Assembly (NCBI GenBank): GCA_913774955.1
Contig: CAJYKV010000023.1
Span: forward strand, 84,894-148,893
DNA from: an uncultured Acidovorax sp.
GTDB lineage: Bacteria > Pseudomonadota > Gammaproteobacteria > Burkholderiales > Burkholderiaceae_C
Length of the DNA stretch: 64,000 nucleotides
Direction: 5' to 3'
The position numbers and the translations under genes are program-made. Below are positions 43,301-52,103 of this stretch, piece by piece. The notes beneath the pieces were generated by a model. That model was not told the DNA's origin. It was given only the letters and a program-made list of their open reading frames with translations, and searched no databases. Every line of letters begins with the position of its first letter. Within the stretch, counting starts at the first letter, position 1.

Positions 43301-44871
43301 TGCATGCGTTCGCTGCCCAGACGAACGCGGCGAAAGGAATCACCGCCGGCGACGAACTCTTCGCCTACATCCCGAGCTGGGTGGGCCCCAAGCTGTCTGC
43401 GCTGACTTCGCCCGGATATTCCGCGAACCACCAGGCCTACGTGGATGCCCCTTCGGCCGTGGGGGAGGCGCAGGTGGCTTTCACCGCCGGCAATGGGAGC
43501 CGGACGGACTGGAAGACGGTGCTCGTTTCCGGAACCGGCGCGGGTGGCCGGGGCGTTTTCGCGCTCGACGTCTCCGAACCCGAAACCTTCACTGCCAGCG
43601 ACGCCATGTGGGAGTTCACGGGGACCGACGATCCGGACATGGGGTTCGTGGTCGGGCGTCCGCAGATTCTGAAGTTCCGCACGGGTGCCGCCACCTACCG
43701 CTGGTTCGCCGCCGTGGCGAGTGGCGCCGACAATTACTCCAGCACGTTCGACAATGGCGGGGGCAGCGGCCGCCCGGCGCTCTTCCTGCTCGCGCTGGAC
43801 AAGCCCAGGGACAGCCCCTGGGTCGAGGGGAGCAATTACTTCAAGCTGACCTTCCCCGTCGATCAGGCGTTGGCGGCGACCCTGGCGACGGGGATGGCGA
43901 ATTTCACGCCGCTCTACGCACCCGGCGGGGAGGTGACCCAGATCTATGCCGGCGATCTGCACGGCAAGGTGTGGAAACTGGACTTCACGTGCGCCGGCGC
44001 AGGGACTGCCGCCACGTCCTGCCCGGCATACGGCTACAAGGCCACCGCCGACTGGAACGTGGCCCGCCTGAGCAGCTTCGGCGCGGGCGGAGTTCCCTAT
44101 CCCTTCTTCATCGCCGCCGACGCTTCCGGCCGTGCGCAGCCCATCACGTCGGCACCGCAACTCTTCACGGGCCCTGTCGTGAACGGCAGGGAAACCTTCT
44201 TCGTCCTGATCGGAACCGGCAAATACCTCGAGAGCTCCGACCGGACGAACACCCGGCCGCAGAGCGTCTATGCCGTCTACGACAACGGCACGCCCACGAT
44301 GGACTCTCCGGCGCCGGCGGCCGCCGTGTCCGGGCGGGGCCGCATGATCGCGGGCACGGTGGATACGGCAGCGAGAACCGTCCGTGTCGGGAGTTTCACC
44401 TGGGGCCGGCCCCTGAGCGCCGGAGATACCACCCAGCGGGCCGGCTGGTACCTGGACCTCCCGACGTCCGGCGAGCGATCCGTCAGCGGTTTCAACGATC
44501 TCGGGGGAGCGTCGGTGATGTTCAGCACGATCATTCCGGGCGATTCGAGCACTGGAGGCGCGTGCAGTGCCACGCCCGGCTCCGGGCGCCAGTACATCGT
44601 GGACGTCCCCCTCGGCAAGGGCTCGACGACGGAGTCCAAGGTGGGCCTGCTGGGGAACTTCGTCGTTGTCGATGACCCCGCCAGTTCGTCCGTGACCCGG
44701 TACGACAGCTCCGGGCAGGCCATGCGCACGGTCTTCAAGCGCAGTCTGCAGGTCGGATCGACCGGTGCCGCGGAAGGCAGGAGCACTCCGGTTCAGGAAC
44801 TCGTCGGCCGGCTGAGCTGGAGGCAGATCTACAACTACCAGGAACTCCGCAAGAAAGCGACGTCGCCATGA
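40390..44871 (+). CDS. pilY1: PilY1-like pilus tip protein without the calcium loop (operon 2)
   Basis: A 1493-aa exported protein. The N-terminus is basic with a hydrophobic segment (LAALAILAGLVLAGVWFPAVGAGA). It shares GNFLNWASNSAVDMLRLAL and the C-terminal propeller (about 960-1430; [44 protein letters not shown]) with copy 1. In the propeller the calcium loop is gone: the 15 residues before and including Asp1189 read LYAPGGEVTQIYAGD, against [15 protein letters not shown] in copy 1, so none of the five ligand positions is kept. It is co-transcribed with pilX (7 bp) and overlaps pilE by ATGA. Confidence 0.92.
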   Translation: MHSRLPSFRASPRLPGDVGTPFLAALAILAGLVLAGVWFPAVGAGAPVTTPPINLSSDPLYAMGVKDKPAMALALSVEFPTVGAQYVNRPKTDTDDSYANTRQYLGYYDSESCYRYNDAPRETADSGKTAADYKRFDPIGKATSRKCNDAFSGNFLNWASNSAVDMLRLALSGGDRYIDTPTLTVLQRAVIPNGDPICMWNSTNFPAKRLARNGGGAGSYWGAVPDSMKADAGADDIWVANTLNRIYFRAGSDRTGSCKDTSGYRLGGPLMGQGPVGTVKSKRPPDTVLCSAEDDMCEFSGVREVWFGVPDGDTWTVSNASNGIHCSSDVMGDPPTAGASRSCYTRSYQKGWKPPASAPAINSDGFFYSRVQVCNKSKDLLQDVRDFDLCMQYPSGFYKPVGVIQNYSDQLRLAAFGYLMDQTASEAGGRYGGVLRAPMKYVGQKNFDAMGREETAPNARAEWDADTGVFKKNPESDTVFGVSGVVNYLNQFGRTGPVPGRYKKFDPVGELYYQSLRYMQGLPPTPDAIYGLGTPTPANEFYDGYPVYTDWTQIDPYGGARQPSENYACVSSNIVVIGDVNTHDGNWRNIPASDDPANNATNFRTWHQIVQAFEKKQAMAYVDGQGTGRTTSNPNAANPSVPSSTLRSQIMGYAYWAHTHDIRGVRWTAAPAKQRPGLRVKTFVFDVNEFAVQNDPNKRRYANQFFMAAKYGGFNATATSSTGLADPYNSYGNPFRDEATDSNDDNVWQKENAPGEASTYYLQSDARGVLGAFQDMFQATVGSARSIAGSAAASRVQASADNFLYSAKFDVGAWTGDVIAEQVTRSGTGESAGLSIPSRVAWSAAARLRVKNAADRRIFAGHGSMQAATEFTWSAIDGKPMQLSLSRASPSAPVDSLGPARLDYLRGVRTNEGTGARFRVRKEMLGDIVNSGVTWSGPPATAFTGNSYGLFMARNGKRAPVVFAGANDGMLHAFAAQTNAAKGITAGDELFAYIPSWVGPKLSALTSPGYSANHQAYVDAPSAVGEAQVAFTAGNGSRTDWKTVLVSGTGAGGRGVFALDVSEPETFTASDAMWEFTGTDDPDMGFVVGRPQILKFRTGAATYRWFAAVASGADNYSSTFDNGGGSGRPALFLLALDKPRDSPWVEGSNYFKLTFPVDQALAATLATGMANFTPLYAPGGEVTQIYAGDLHGKVWKLDFTCAGAGTAATSCPAYGYKATADWNVARLSSFGAGGVPYPFFIAADASGRAQPITSAPQLFTGPVVNGRETFFVLIGTGKYLESSDRTNTRPQSVYAVYDNGTPTMDSPAPAAAVSGRGRMIAGTVDTAARTVRVGSFTWGRPLSAGDTTQRAGWYLDLPTSGERSVSGFNDLGGASVMFSTIIPGDSSTGGACSATPGSGRQYIVDVPLGKGSTTESKVGLLGNFVVVDDPASSSVTRYDSSGQAMRTVFKRSLQVGSTGAAEGRSTPVQELVGRLSWRQIYNYQELRKKATSP

Positions 44872-45362
44872 CGAAGCACCGGTCCGTGCAAGGTTTCACC
44901 CTGATGGAGCTGATGGTCGTCGTGGCGGTCGTCGGCATCCTCGCGGCGTTGGCCTATCCGTCGTATTCCGAATCCGTCCGCAAGGGCCGGAGGGCGCAGG
45001 CGCGCGCTGCGTTGGCCGAACTCCTGCAGCAGCAGGAGCGGTTCCTGACGCAGCGCAATTGCTACCTCGGGTTCAGCAACGATTCGGGCACCGCGACGGC
45101 CACGACCAACACGGCCTGCGGCATCGCATCGACCTTTGCGGTGCCCTTCAAGACGTATGCGGGAGACAGCCCGAACACCGCCAGCTACCAGCTGTCCGCC
45201 ACGGCCTGCAACAGCACGCTCACCCTGGCGGAGTGCGTGAAGGCCGTGGCCACGCCGGTCAAGGCCGACCCTGCCGTCGGAAGCCTGTCCATGACGAGCA
45301 CGGGGGTCCAGGCATGCACGGGCACCGCCAGCAGCACCAACTTCAGGCTGTGCTGGCCATGA
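44868..45362 (+). CDS. pilE: Type IV pilin-like protein PilE (operon 2)
   Basis: A 164-aa prepilin: QG/FTLMELMVVVAVVGILAALAYPSYSESVRKGRRAQARAAL, Glu5 present. The C-terminal half has a Cys pair region (NCYLGF, ACNSTLTLAEC) and ends FRLCWP, the typical PilE closing motif. ATGA overlaps at both ends (44868-44871, 45359-45362). Confidence 0.92.
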   Translation: MTKHRSVQGFTLMELMVVVAVVGILAALAYPSYSESVRKGRRAQARAALAELLQQQERFLTQRNCYLGFSNDSGTATATTNTACGIASTFAVPFKTYAGDSPNTASYQLSATACNSTLTLAECVKAVATPVKADPAVGSLSMTSTGVQACTGTASSTNFRLCWP

Positions 45363-45967
45363 GGGCGAATGCGCGCGAGCGGCGGTGCCGCCCCCTGCCG
45401 TCGGCGGCGCTCCGGGGCTTCACGCTGGTCGAACTCATGGTGACGCTGGCCGTGGTGGTCGTGCTGCTCCGTATCTGCGTCCCGGGCTTCGTGAGCATCC
45501 AACGCAATTCAGAGCTCACCTCGGCGGCCAACGGGCTGCTCGCCAGCATCAACGCGGCCCGGACGGAGGCCATGAAGCGCAACCTCCGCGCGGCGGTGGT
45601 TCCCGCGGATGGCGGATCCTGGGCCGGGGGATGGATCGTGTACGTGGACATCGACGGGGCGGATGGTTTCAGTGCCGCCAAGGACCTGGTGGTCTCCACG
45701 CAGCCGGCACTGGCATCGTATTTTTCGATGAGCGGCAACAACACCGCGTCGGGCCGCAGCCCCTACATCCTTTTCAACGGGTCGGGCTATCCCGTGACGA
45801 AGGACTCCGCTCCCACGAGCCTGTCCGTGGCCATCACGCGCAACGATCTGGCCGGTGATCCGTCGAGGGAGCAGACGCGGCGTATCGTCCTCTCCAAGAC
45901 GGGCCGCGTGCGCGTGTGCAAACCCGCCTCCTCCTCGGACAGCGACTGTTCCAGCGCAAGCAACTGA
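45359..45967 (+). CDS. fimT: Type IV pilus minor pseudopilin, FimT/GspH type (operon 2)
   Basis: A 202-aa prepilin: RG/FTLVELMVTLAVVVVLLRICVPGF, Glu5 present, then a GspH-type beta domain (ANGLLASINAARTEAMKRN, ending with a Cys-containing SKTGRVRVC strand). In operon 1 the fimT gene is first; here it is last. It is convergent with cheB, 33 bp apart, with no clear terminator between. Confidence 0.9.
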   Translation: MRANARERRCRPLPSAALRGFTLVELMVTLAVVVVLLRICVPGFVSIQRNSELTSAANGLLASINAARTEAMKRNLRAAVVPADGGSWAGGWIVYVDIDGADGFSAAKDLVVSTQPALASYFSMSGNNTASGRSPYILFNGSGYPVTKDSAPTSLSVAITRNDLAGDPSREQTRRIVLSKTGRVRVCKPASSSDSDCSSASN

Positions 45968-46000
45968 CCGAGCCGACCGCAAGCGGGGTGGCGGCGCGGT

Positions 46001-47068
46001 CTACGCCCCGCCGATCTCCCGCCAGATCGCCGACAGCGGCAGGACCCTGTCCACCCCACCGCGCTTGATCGCCTCCTTCGGCATGCCGAAGACCACGCAG
46101 CTTTCCTCGTCCTGGGCCGTGGTGCGGGCGCCCGCCTGGTGCATCTCCAGCAGGCCCGCGGCGCCGTCGTCGCCCATGCCGGTCATGATGATGCCGTGGG
46201 CATTGGCGCCCGCGCATTTGGCCACGGAGCGGAAGAGCACGTCCACCGAGGGGCGGTGGCGGTTCACGAGCGGGCCGTCGACGACTTCGACGTGGTACTG
46301 CGCGCCGCTGCGGCGCAGCAGCATGTGGCGCCCGCCGGGGGCGATCAGGGCGCGGCCGGGCACCACGCGGTCGTTGTTTTCCGCCTCCTTGACGGAGATG
46401 CGGCACAGGCCGTCGAGGCGGCTGGCGAAGGCGGCGGTGAACTTCTCGGGCATGTGCTGCACGATGACGATGCCGGGGCTCATCCGGGGCAGGGAGGTGA
46501 GCACTTCTTCGAGCGCCTGCGTGCCGCCGGTGGAGGTGCCGATGGCCACGACACGCTCGGTGGTCTGCGACATCGCGCGGCCGGCGCCGGGCGGCAGGAT
46601 GGCGTCGGCGGTGTGTTTGCCGGGCGGAGGCGCGAGCGCTGCGGGCGGCCGGGCCAGGCGCCGGACGTTGGCGCGCGCGGCGGCCCGCACGGTCGACACC
46701 AGTTCGTCGGCGGTCTCGTTCAGGAACTGCTTGAGCCCCAGGCGCGGCTTGGTCACGATGGAGACCGCGCCGGCCGCGAGCGCCTCCATCGTGGTCTTCG
46801 CGCCTTTCTCCGTGAGGGTGGAGCAGATCACGACCGGCGTGGGCCGCTCGGCCATGATCTTGCGCAGGAAGGTGATGCCATCCATGCGCGGCATCTCGAC
46901 GTCCAGCAGGATGACGTCGGGCCATTGCTGCTTCATGCGCTCCATGGCGAGCAATGGGTCCGCGGCCGCATGCAGCACCTGGATGCCGGCGGCCTGGCCG
47001 AGCAGGCCGGTGAGCACCTGGCGCACGACGGCGGAATCGTCCACGATGAGGACTTGGATGGGTTTCAT
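46001..47068 (-). CDS. cheB: Chemotaxis methylesterase/deamidase CheB
   Basis: A 355-aa response regulator enzyme that removes methyl groups from chemoreceptors once phosphorylated by CheA. Receiver about 1-120 ([13 protein letters not shown], Asp56 in LLDVEMP, TKP), linker to about 165, then the methylesterase domain with catalytic Ser in [10 protein letters not shown], His in QHMP and Asp in [10 protein letters not shown]. Last gene of the chemosensory operon; 44 bp after cheD. Confidence 0.96.
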   Translation of the reverse strand: MKPIQVLIVDDSAVVRQVLTGLLGQAAGIQVLHAAADPLLAMERMKQQWPDVILLDVEMPRMDGITFLRKIMAERPTPVVICSTLTEKGAKTTMEALAAGAVSIVTKPRLGLKQFLNETADELVSTVRAAARANVRRLARPPAALAPPPGKHTADAILPPGAGRAMSQTTERVVAIGTSTGGTQALEEVLTSLPRMSPGIVIVQHMPEKFTAAFASRLDGLCRISVKEAENNDRVVPGRALIAPGGRHMLLRRSGAQYHVEVVDGPLVNRHRPSVDVLFRSVAKCAGANAHGIIMTGMGDDGAAGLLEMHQAGARTTAQDEESCVVFGMPKEAIKRGGVDRVLPLSAIWREIGGA

Positions 47069-47112
47069 GGGTCTGTGGTCTCGTCTCTGGAGTTTCCCGT
47101 GGGGCGCGCCGG

Positions 47113-47616
47113 TCATTTCGCGCGGAGCACCGCGGGCGGGATCTGGCGCACCCACACGGCGCCGCTGGCGACGTCGAAGATCACCTGCCGGTGGCCGTCG
47201 CCGAACAGGTGTTCGCTGCGGACCGATATGCCGCGCTCGGCCAGCAGGTCGCGCGCGGCGTGGCCGTTGCGCGTGCCGACGGAATCCGCCGCGGATCGGG
47301 GGTGCGTGGGAAACATGTTGCCCCCGCCGAAGATCTTGGCCTCGCACTCGGTGAGTTTCACGCGCTCGCGCTTCAGGCCGCGCACCATGAGTTCCAGCGC
47401 CTCGTCGCCGTAGCGGCCGTCGAGCTCGCCGGGCCGGGGCCGGCGCCCGCGGTCGGCCAGGAGGAAATGGGACATCGCGCCGATGTGGCGCCCAGGGTGC
47501 CACAGCGTGATGGCGACGCACGAGCCCAGCATGGTGCGCAGCCGCATGCTGGCGTCACCCACGAAGTATTCCCCCGGCTGGAGGAACACGTCCATGGGCG
47601 TGGCGGCAGCCGACAT
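47113..47616 (-). CDS. cheD: Chemoreceptor glutamine deamidase CheD
   Basis: A 167-aa enzyme that deamidates receptor glutamines and in many species binds CheC/CheY. Family motifs: [12 protein letters not shown] with the catalytic Cys, HFLLAD and [10 protein letters not shown] start at Met8 ([14 protein letters not shown]) is also plausible. It lies between cheR and cheB, the usual cheR-cheD-cheB order. Confidence 0.95.
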   Translation of the reverse strand: MSAAATPMDVFLQPGEYFVGDASMRLRTMLGSCVAITLWHPGRHIGAMSHFLLADRGRRPRPGELDGRYGDEALELMVRGLKRERVKLTECEAKIFGGGNMFPTHPRSAADSVGTRNGHAARDLLAERGISVRSEHLFGDGHRQVIFDVASGAVWVRQIPPAVLRAK

Positions 47617-47631
47617 GCGCGGGCCCGGCCA

Positions 47632-48432
47632 TCACGGCTTGCGGTAGACCGATGGCGCGAGCTGCTCCATCGTGGCGTGGATGCCGTGCAGGCTCTCCGA
47701 GTGGCCGATGTAGAGATACCCGCCGGGCCGGATGTGCGAGACCACGCGGGAGACGACTTCGCGCTTGGTGTCGCCGTTGAAATAGATCATCACGTTGCGC
47801 AGGAACACCACGTCGAAGCTTCCCAGGTCCGGGAGCCTCGTGTTCAGGTTGGCGTGCAGGAACCGCACCTTCTGCCGGAGTTCGCGCGCCACCAGCATCG
47901 TCCCCGCCTGCGGCCCCTGGCCCTTCAGGCAGAACCGGCGCAGGTAGGGCTGGGGGATCTGCCGGGCACGCGGCTCGGGGTAGTGGCCGGTGCGCGCCTT
48001 CTCCACCATGCGGGTGCTGATGTCCGTGCCGACGATGTCGTACGGCTGGCCGGCGCGGCAGTCCGCCAGCACCATGGCGATGCTGTAGGCCTCCTCGCCG
48101 CTGGAGCTGGCGGCGCTCCAGACCCGGAAAGGGGTGGGGCCATGCTCCATCGCGGCGGCGCGCAGCAGCTCGAAGTGGCGGGCTTCGCGGAAGAAATAGG
48201 TTTCGTTGGTGGTGAGCAGATCGATCGCCATCTGCACCTCCCCCGGGTCGGTGCCGCTTTGCAGCAGTGCGAAGTACTCCGCATAGTTCGCGAGCCGCGT
48301 CGCCTGCAGGCGCTTGGCCAGCCGGCCGCAGACGAGCGCCTTCTTCGCGGGCGACAGCGTGATGCCGGCGGCGTCGAAGATGAAACGCTGGAAATGGCCG
48401 AATTCCAGGTCGGAGAGCGTTCGTTGCTGCAT
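47632..48432 (-). CDS. cheR: Chemoreceptor methyltransferase CheR
   Basis: A 266-aa SAM-dependent enzyme methylating receptor glutamates. Helical N-domain (about 1-75; FGHFQRFIFDAAGITL, LTTNETYFFRE) followed by the SAM domain (VWSAASSSGEEAYSIAMVL, GTDIST, VFLRNVMIYF). Starts 14 bp after the REC-EAL gene. Length and order are standard. Confidence 0.96.
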   Translation of the reverse strand: MQQRTLSDLEFGHFQRFIFDAAGITLSPAKKALVCGRLAKRLQATRLANYAEYFALLQSGTDPGEVQMAIDLLTTNETYFFREARHFELLRAAAMEHGPTPFRVWSAASSSGEEAYSIAMVLADCRAGQPYDIVGTDISTRMVEKARTGHYPEPRARQIPQPYLRRFCLKGQGPQAGTMLVARELRQKVRFLHANLNTRLPDLGSFDVVFLRNVMIYFNGDTKREVVSRVVSHIRPGGYLYIGHSESLHGIHATMEQLAPSVYRKP

Positions 48433-48446
48433 GCGGCGTGCGGTCT

Positions 48447-49694
48447 TCAGGAAGCGGCGCGCAGCGTCGCCAGGCGCGCTCCGTGCGCGCGGTTCCAGGC
48501 GGGCAGCTCCTCCGGCGGCATCGCCTTGGCGATCAGCCACCCCTGCGCGGTGGTGCAGCCGAAGTCCTGCAGCAGCCGCCAGTCTTCCAGGTGCTCCACG
48601 CCTTCGGCGACGGTGGACAGATGGAGCCGCCGCGCCAGCTCCAGGGCGGATTCGAGGATGACCCGCAGGCTCTTGCGGCGGTGGGCGCCATGCACGAACG
48701 AGCGGTCGATCTTGAGCTCTGTGAAGGGGATGCGCGAGAGCTGCTGCAGCGAGGAAAAGCCGGTGCCGTAGTCGTCGATCGAGAGGCCGAAGCCCCGCAG
48801 GCGGAGGCGCACCAGCGCACTGTGGGCGGCGCTGCTGGTCTCCACCATCGACCCTTCGGTGATTTCGAGCACCACCTGCGATGGCGGCAGCCCGTGGCGC
48901 ACTTGCTGCGCGCAGATCTCCCCGACGATGTCGGGGTTCGCCAACAGCTGCGGAGACATGTTGATGGCCAGCGTGAGCCGCATGCCGCGCGACTGCCAGG
49001 CGGCGCACTGCGCGAAGCTCTGCTCCACCATGCTCCGGGTGAGGTCGTGGATGAGCCCCATCCGTTCGGCCATGGGAATGAATTCGTCCGGCGGCACCAT
49101 GCCCAGCAGGGGATGATGCCAGCGCGCGAGGGCCTCGACCCCGCGCAGCAGCCCGGTGCGGGTATCGACCTTCGGCTGGAAGTGCGGAACGATGCCGCCG
49201 GAGCGCAGGGCTTCCACGAGCATCGGGGGATCGATCGGCGTGCGGGGCGCGCGGCGGCGTTCGATCACCGGCGCGGCGGGCGAGATCAGCTCAAGCAGAA
49301 CCCCTCGCAGATCGGCGCGCTCCAGCGGCTTGCGCAGTCCGCGCACCACCGAAGCCCCCATGGACTGCACCGAGTCGAGCAGGGCGTCGCCATGGCCGGA
49401 CAACAGCACGATGGGAATGCGCACTCCACGCTCCTGCAACGTCTCGATGAGCTCGATGCCGTCCATCTCGGGCATTTCGAGGTCCACGATGATGAGGCTC
49501 GGCAGCGGCGAGAGCTTCGCGAGCACCTCGAGCGCCTGGCGCCCGTGGCAGGCCTCGTGTACTTCCTGCGCGCCCAGCTCGAAGCAGAGCCGGACGGCAT
49601 GCTGCCGCTGCACTTCGCTGTCGTCGATGACCAGGATCGACCGGGCGGAAGCGGGCACGTCCGGATCCTCTTGGGAAGGTGGAGCTGCGGTCAT
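48447..49694 (-). CDS. Response regulator with EAL c-di-GMP phosphodiesterase output
   Basis: A 415-aa REC-EAL protein inside a chemosensory operon. The receiver (about 18-140) has LVIDDSEVQ, phospho-acceptor Asp71 (IVDLEMPEMDG), the Ser/Thr position and RKP Lys. The EAL domain (about 155-405) keeps the signature Glu187-Ala-Leu, the metal and general-base motifs (NMSPQ, EITEGS, DDYGTGFSSL, LKIDRSF, AEGVE), so it should hydrolyse c-di-GMP. Presumably CheA phosphorylates it, linking receptor input to c-di-GMP level (inference). Confidence 0.93.
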   Translation of the reverse strand: MTAAPPSQEDPDVPASARSILVIDDSEVQRQHAVRLCFELGAQEVHEACHGRQALEVLAKLSPLPSLIIVDLEMPEMDGIELIETLQERGVRIPIVLLSGHGDALLDSVQSMGASVVRGLRKPLERADLRGVLLELISPAAPVIERRRAPRTPIDPPMLVEALRSGGIVPHFQPKVDTRTGLLRGVEALARWHHPLLGMVPPDEFIPMAERMGLIHDLTRSMVEQSFAQCAAWQSRGMRLTLAINMSPQLLANPDIVGEICAQQVRHGLPPSQVVLEITEGSMVETSSAAHSALVRLRLRGFGLSIDDYGTGFSSLQQLSRIPFTELKIDRSFVHGAHRRKSLRVILESALELARRLHLSTVAEGVEHLEDWRLLQDFGCTTAQGWLIAKAMPPEELPAWNRAHGARLATLRAAS

Positions 49695-49784
49695 GCCGGG
49701 CCTCCGGCCGGGGTGGCGGTGCGTGGAGCGTGGTGCATGCAAGGGGGCTGGAGGCGTCCGCTGGGCGGTGCGTGCGGCAGGGGG

Positions 49785-50348
49785 TCAGTGTCCCGGGACG
49801 GACGTGGCGTTGCCGGGGATGTCGGCCTCGCCGGCCGGCCCCCGTGCCAGCTCGGCGAGCCCCTGCTCGGACAGGGCCCGGTCCAGGTCCAGCAGCACGA
49901 CGAGGCGCCCCCGGACCTTGCCCATCCCCTGGATGAAGTCCGCCCGGATGCGTGCGCCGAAGGCGGGCGGCGGCTCGATGTCGGCGGCGCCGATGTCGAT
50001 GACTTCGTTCACGGCGTCGACGACGGCGCCGATCACCTGCCGCTCATCGCCGGTCTTCACTTCGACGATCACGATGCAGGTGCGCTTGCCCACCGCGGCG
50101 GGCTCGCCGCCGAAGTGCGCCTGCAGGTCGATCACGGGCACGACGGCCCCGCGCAGGTTGATCACCCCGCGCACGGAGCGGGGCATCATGGGCACGGTGG
50201 TCGGGTCGCCGTATTCGATGATCTCCTTGATCGCGAGGATGCCGATGGCGAACATCTCGCCCCCGAGCTGGAAGGTCAGGTACTGCGCGGCGTCGGCGGC
50301 GGCCGCGTCCGGGTCGTCCTGGGCGGTGTCGTGGGTGGGGTTGCGCAT
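49785..50348 (-). CDS. cheW: Chemotaxis adaptor CheW
   Basis: A 187-aa coupling protein joining receptors to CheA. The SH3-like CheW fold is about 22-160 (YLTFQLGGEMFAIGILAIKEII, VPMMPRSVRGVINLRGAVVPVIDL, the receptor-binding Arg-Gly present). A 25-residue acidic N-terminus and a polar tail are extra to the fold. Located between the MCP and REC-EAL genes. Confidence 0.95.
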   Translation of the reverse strand: MRNPTHDTAQDDPDAAAADAAQYLTFQLGGEMFAIGILAIKEIIEYGDPTTVPMMPRSVRGVINLRGAVVPVIDLQAHFGGEPAAVGKRTCIVIVEVKTGDERQVIGAVVDAVNEVIDIGAADIEPPPAFGARIRADFIQGMGKVRGRLVVLLDLDRALSEQGLAELARGPAGEADIPGNATSVPGH

Positions 50349-50366
50349 GCGGGGCCTCCGGGCCTG

Positions 50367-52022
50367 TCAGTACCGGGCGAACTGGGATTCGTCAATGCCC
50401 TCGGAGGCCGCGCCGCCTGCCAGCGCCAGGCTGGCGCTCCCCTTGCGGGTCGGCAGGGGCTTGCGGCTCGAGGCGCTGCGGGCGGGGCCCGAAGCCACGC
50501 GGGCCGGCGCCCCGCCGGCCAGCTTGAAAAAGCTCATCGCCTGCTGCAGCTGCTCGGCCTGGCTGCTCATCTCCTCGGCGGTGGCGGCAAGCTCCTCCGA
50601 GCTCGATGCGTTCTGCTGCGTGGTCTGGCTCAGTTGGCCGACCGCGGCGTTGATCTGGCCCACGCCGGACGACTGCTCCTCGCTCGCCGCGGTGATCTCC
50701 TGCACGAGGTCGGAGGTCTTGCGGATGCTGGGCACCATCTCGCCCAGCAGGGTGCCGGCGCGCTCGGCCAGTTCCACGCTGGAGCTTGCCACGTCGCCGA
50801 TCTCCTGGGCCGCGACCTGGCTGCGCTCGGCGAGCTTGCGCACCTCGGCCGCCACCACGGCGAAGCCCTTGCCGTGCTCGCCGGCACGCGCGGCCTCGAT
50901 GGCGGCGTTCAGGGCCAGCAGGTTGGTCTGGTAGGCGATGTCGTCGATGATGTTGATCTTCTGGGCGATCTGCTTCATGGCCGCGACGGTGGCCTTGACG
51001 GCCTCGCCGCCTTCAGTGGCCTCGTGGGCGGCCTTGGTGGCCATGCTGTCGGTGAGCTTGGCGTTCTCGGTGTTCTGCGAGATCGACGCGGTCATCTGCT
51101 CGAGCGAAGCGCTGGTTTCCTCCACCCCGGCCGCCTGTTCGCTGGCCGCCTGGCTCAGCGACTGCGCGGTGGCGCTCACTTCCTCGGACGCGCCGGCCAG
51201 CGACTCCGCGCCGCTGTTGACGTCCGTCACCACGCGCGAGAGCTTGTCCACCATGTTCTTCATGGCGGCCAGCACGCTGGTGTCGTCGCCGGGCTTGGTG
51301 GCGATCTGCAGCGTCAGGTCGCCGTTGGAGACGCTGCCCGCGATCTGCGCCACGTATGCGGGCTCGCCGCCCAGCTGTTTGACCAGCGAGCGGGTGATCA
51401 GGAACGCCAGGGCCAGGGCAAGCAGGGCACTGGCCACCAGCAGGTAGATGGTGAATGAACGCGACTGGACATAGGTGGCAGAGGCATCCGCCGCCACCTT
51501 GTCGCTGCCGGCCACGTTGATGTCGGCCAGCTGGTCCGACATCGTGCGCACCGCGTTATAGGCAGTCCGCGATTCTCCGTCCAGCACCGCCCGGGCTTCG
51601 CTGGTGTTGCCCTGCTGCAAATGAGCCATGAGCCTGTCGTGTTCGGCGAACATGCTCTCCATGGCCACCTTGGCCTGGTCGAACAGACGGCGCTCGTCGG
51701 GCAGCACCACCAGTTTGCCGTAATCCTCCCACTGCTTGCGCGTCGCGGAGATGCGGTCGAGGCCTTCCTTGGAGACATCCCGCAGCACCGCAGCGTCCGG
51801 CGAGAGCAAGGCACGCATTTCCAGCACGCGCAGGCGGTTGATATTGGACTTGCTCAACATGATGAGCCTGACGCTGGGCAGCCAGATGTTCGCGACCTCC
51901 TCGGTGGAGCGGTTCACCGTGGCCAGCTGCGCGATGGCGTAAACGCCCAGGCCGATCATCAAGGCCAGAACGATGAGGAAGGCCCCGAAGAGCTTGGTGG
52001 CTAGTTTCATTTGGCGGAACAT
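50367..52022 (-). CDS. Methyl-accepting chemotaxis protein, transmembrane
   Basis: A 551-aa receptor. TM1 about 7-33 ([20 protein letters not shown]), a periplasmic four-helix-bundle sensor (about 34-190, with [16 protein letters not shown] typical of 4HB_MCP), TM2 about 191-212, HAMP to about 265, and a signalling domain with the tip [30 protein letters not shown]. The C-terminus is a basic, flexible tail without the NWETF tether. Ligand unknown. Its position between cheA and cheW makes it the cognate receptor of this system. A second ATG four codons on (52010) is possible. Confidence 0.95.
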   Translation of the reverse strand: MFRQMKLATKLFGAFLIVLALMIGLGVYAIAQLATVNRSTEEVANIWLPSVRLIMLSKSNINRLRVLEMRALLSPDAAVLRDVSKEGLDRISATRKQWEDYGKLVVLPDERRLFDQAKVAMESMFAEHDRLMAHLQQGNTSEARAVLDGESRTAYNAVRTMSDQLADINVAGSDKVAADASATYVQSRSFTIYLLVASALLALALAFLITRSLVKQLGGEPAYVAQIAGSVSNGDLTLQIATKPGDDTSVLAAMKNMVDKLSRVVTDVNSGAESLAGASEEVSATAQSLSQAASEQAAGVEETSASLEQMTASISQNTENAKLTDSMATKAAHEATEGGEAVKATVAAMKQIAQKINIIDDIAYQTNLLALNAAIEAARAGEHGKGFAVVAAEVRKLAERSQVAAQEIGDVASSSVELAERAGTLLGEMVPSIRKTSDLVQEITAASEEQSSGVGQINAAVGQLSQTTQQNASSSEELAATAEEMSSQAEQLQQAMSFFKLAGGAPARVASGPARSASSRKPLPTRKGSASLALAGGAASEGIDESQFARY

Positions 52023-52103
52023 TGGAGGGCCCCTGGTGGAAGTGTTGCGAGGTCGTCGCGGATGGGAAAACGGTGTCGGCGAGGGTCTGTGCGTGCGGTG
52101 GGG

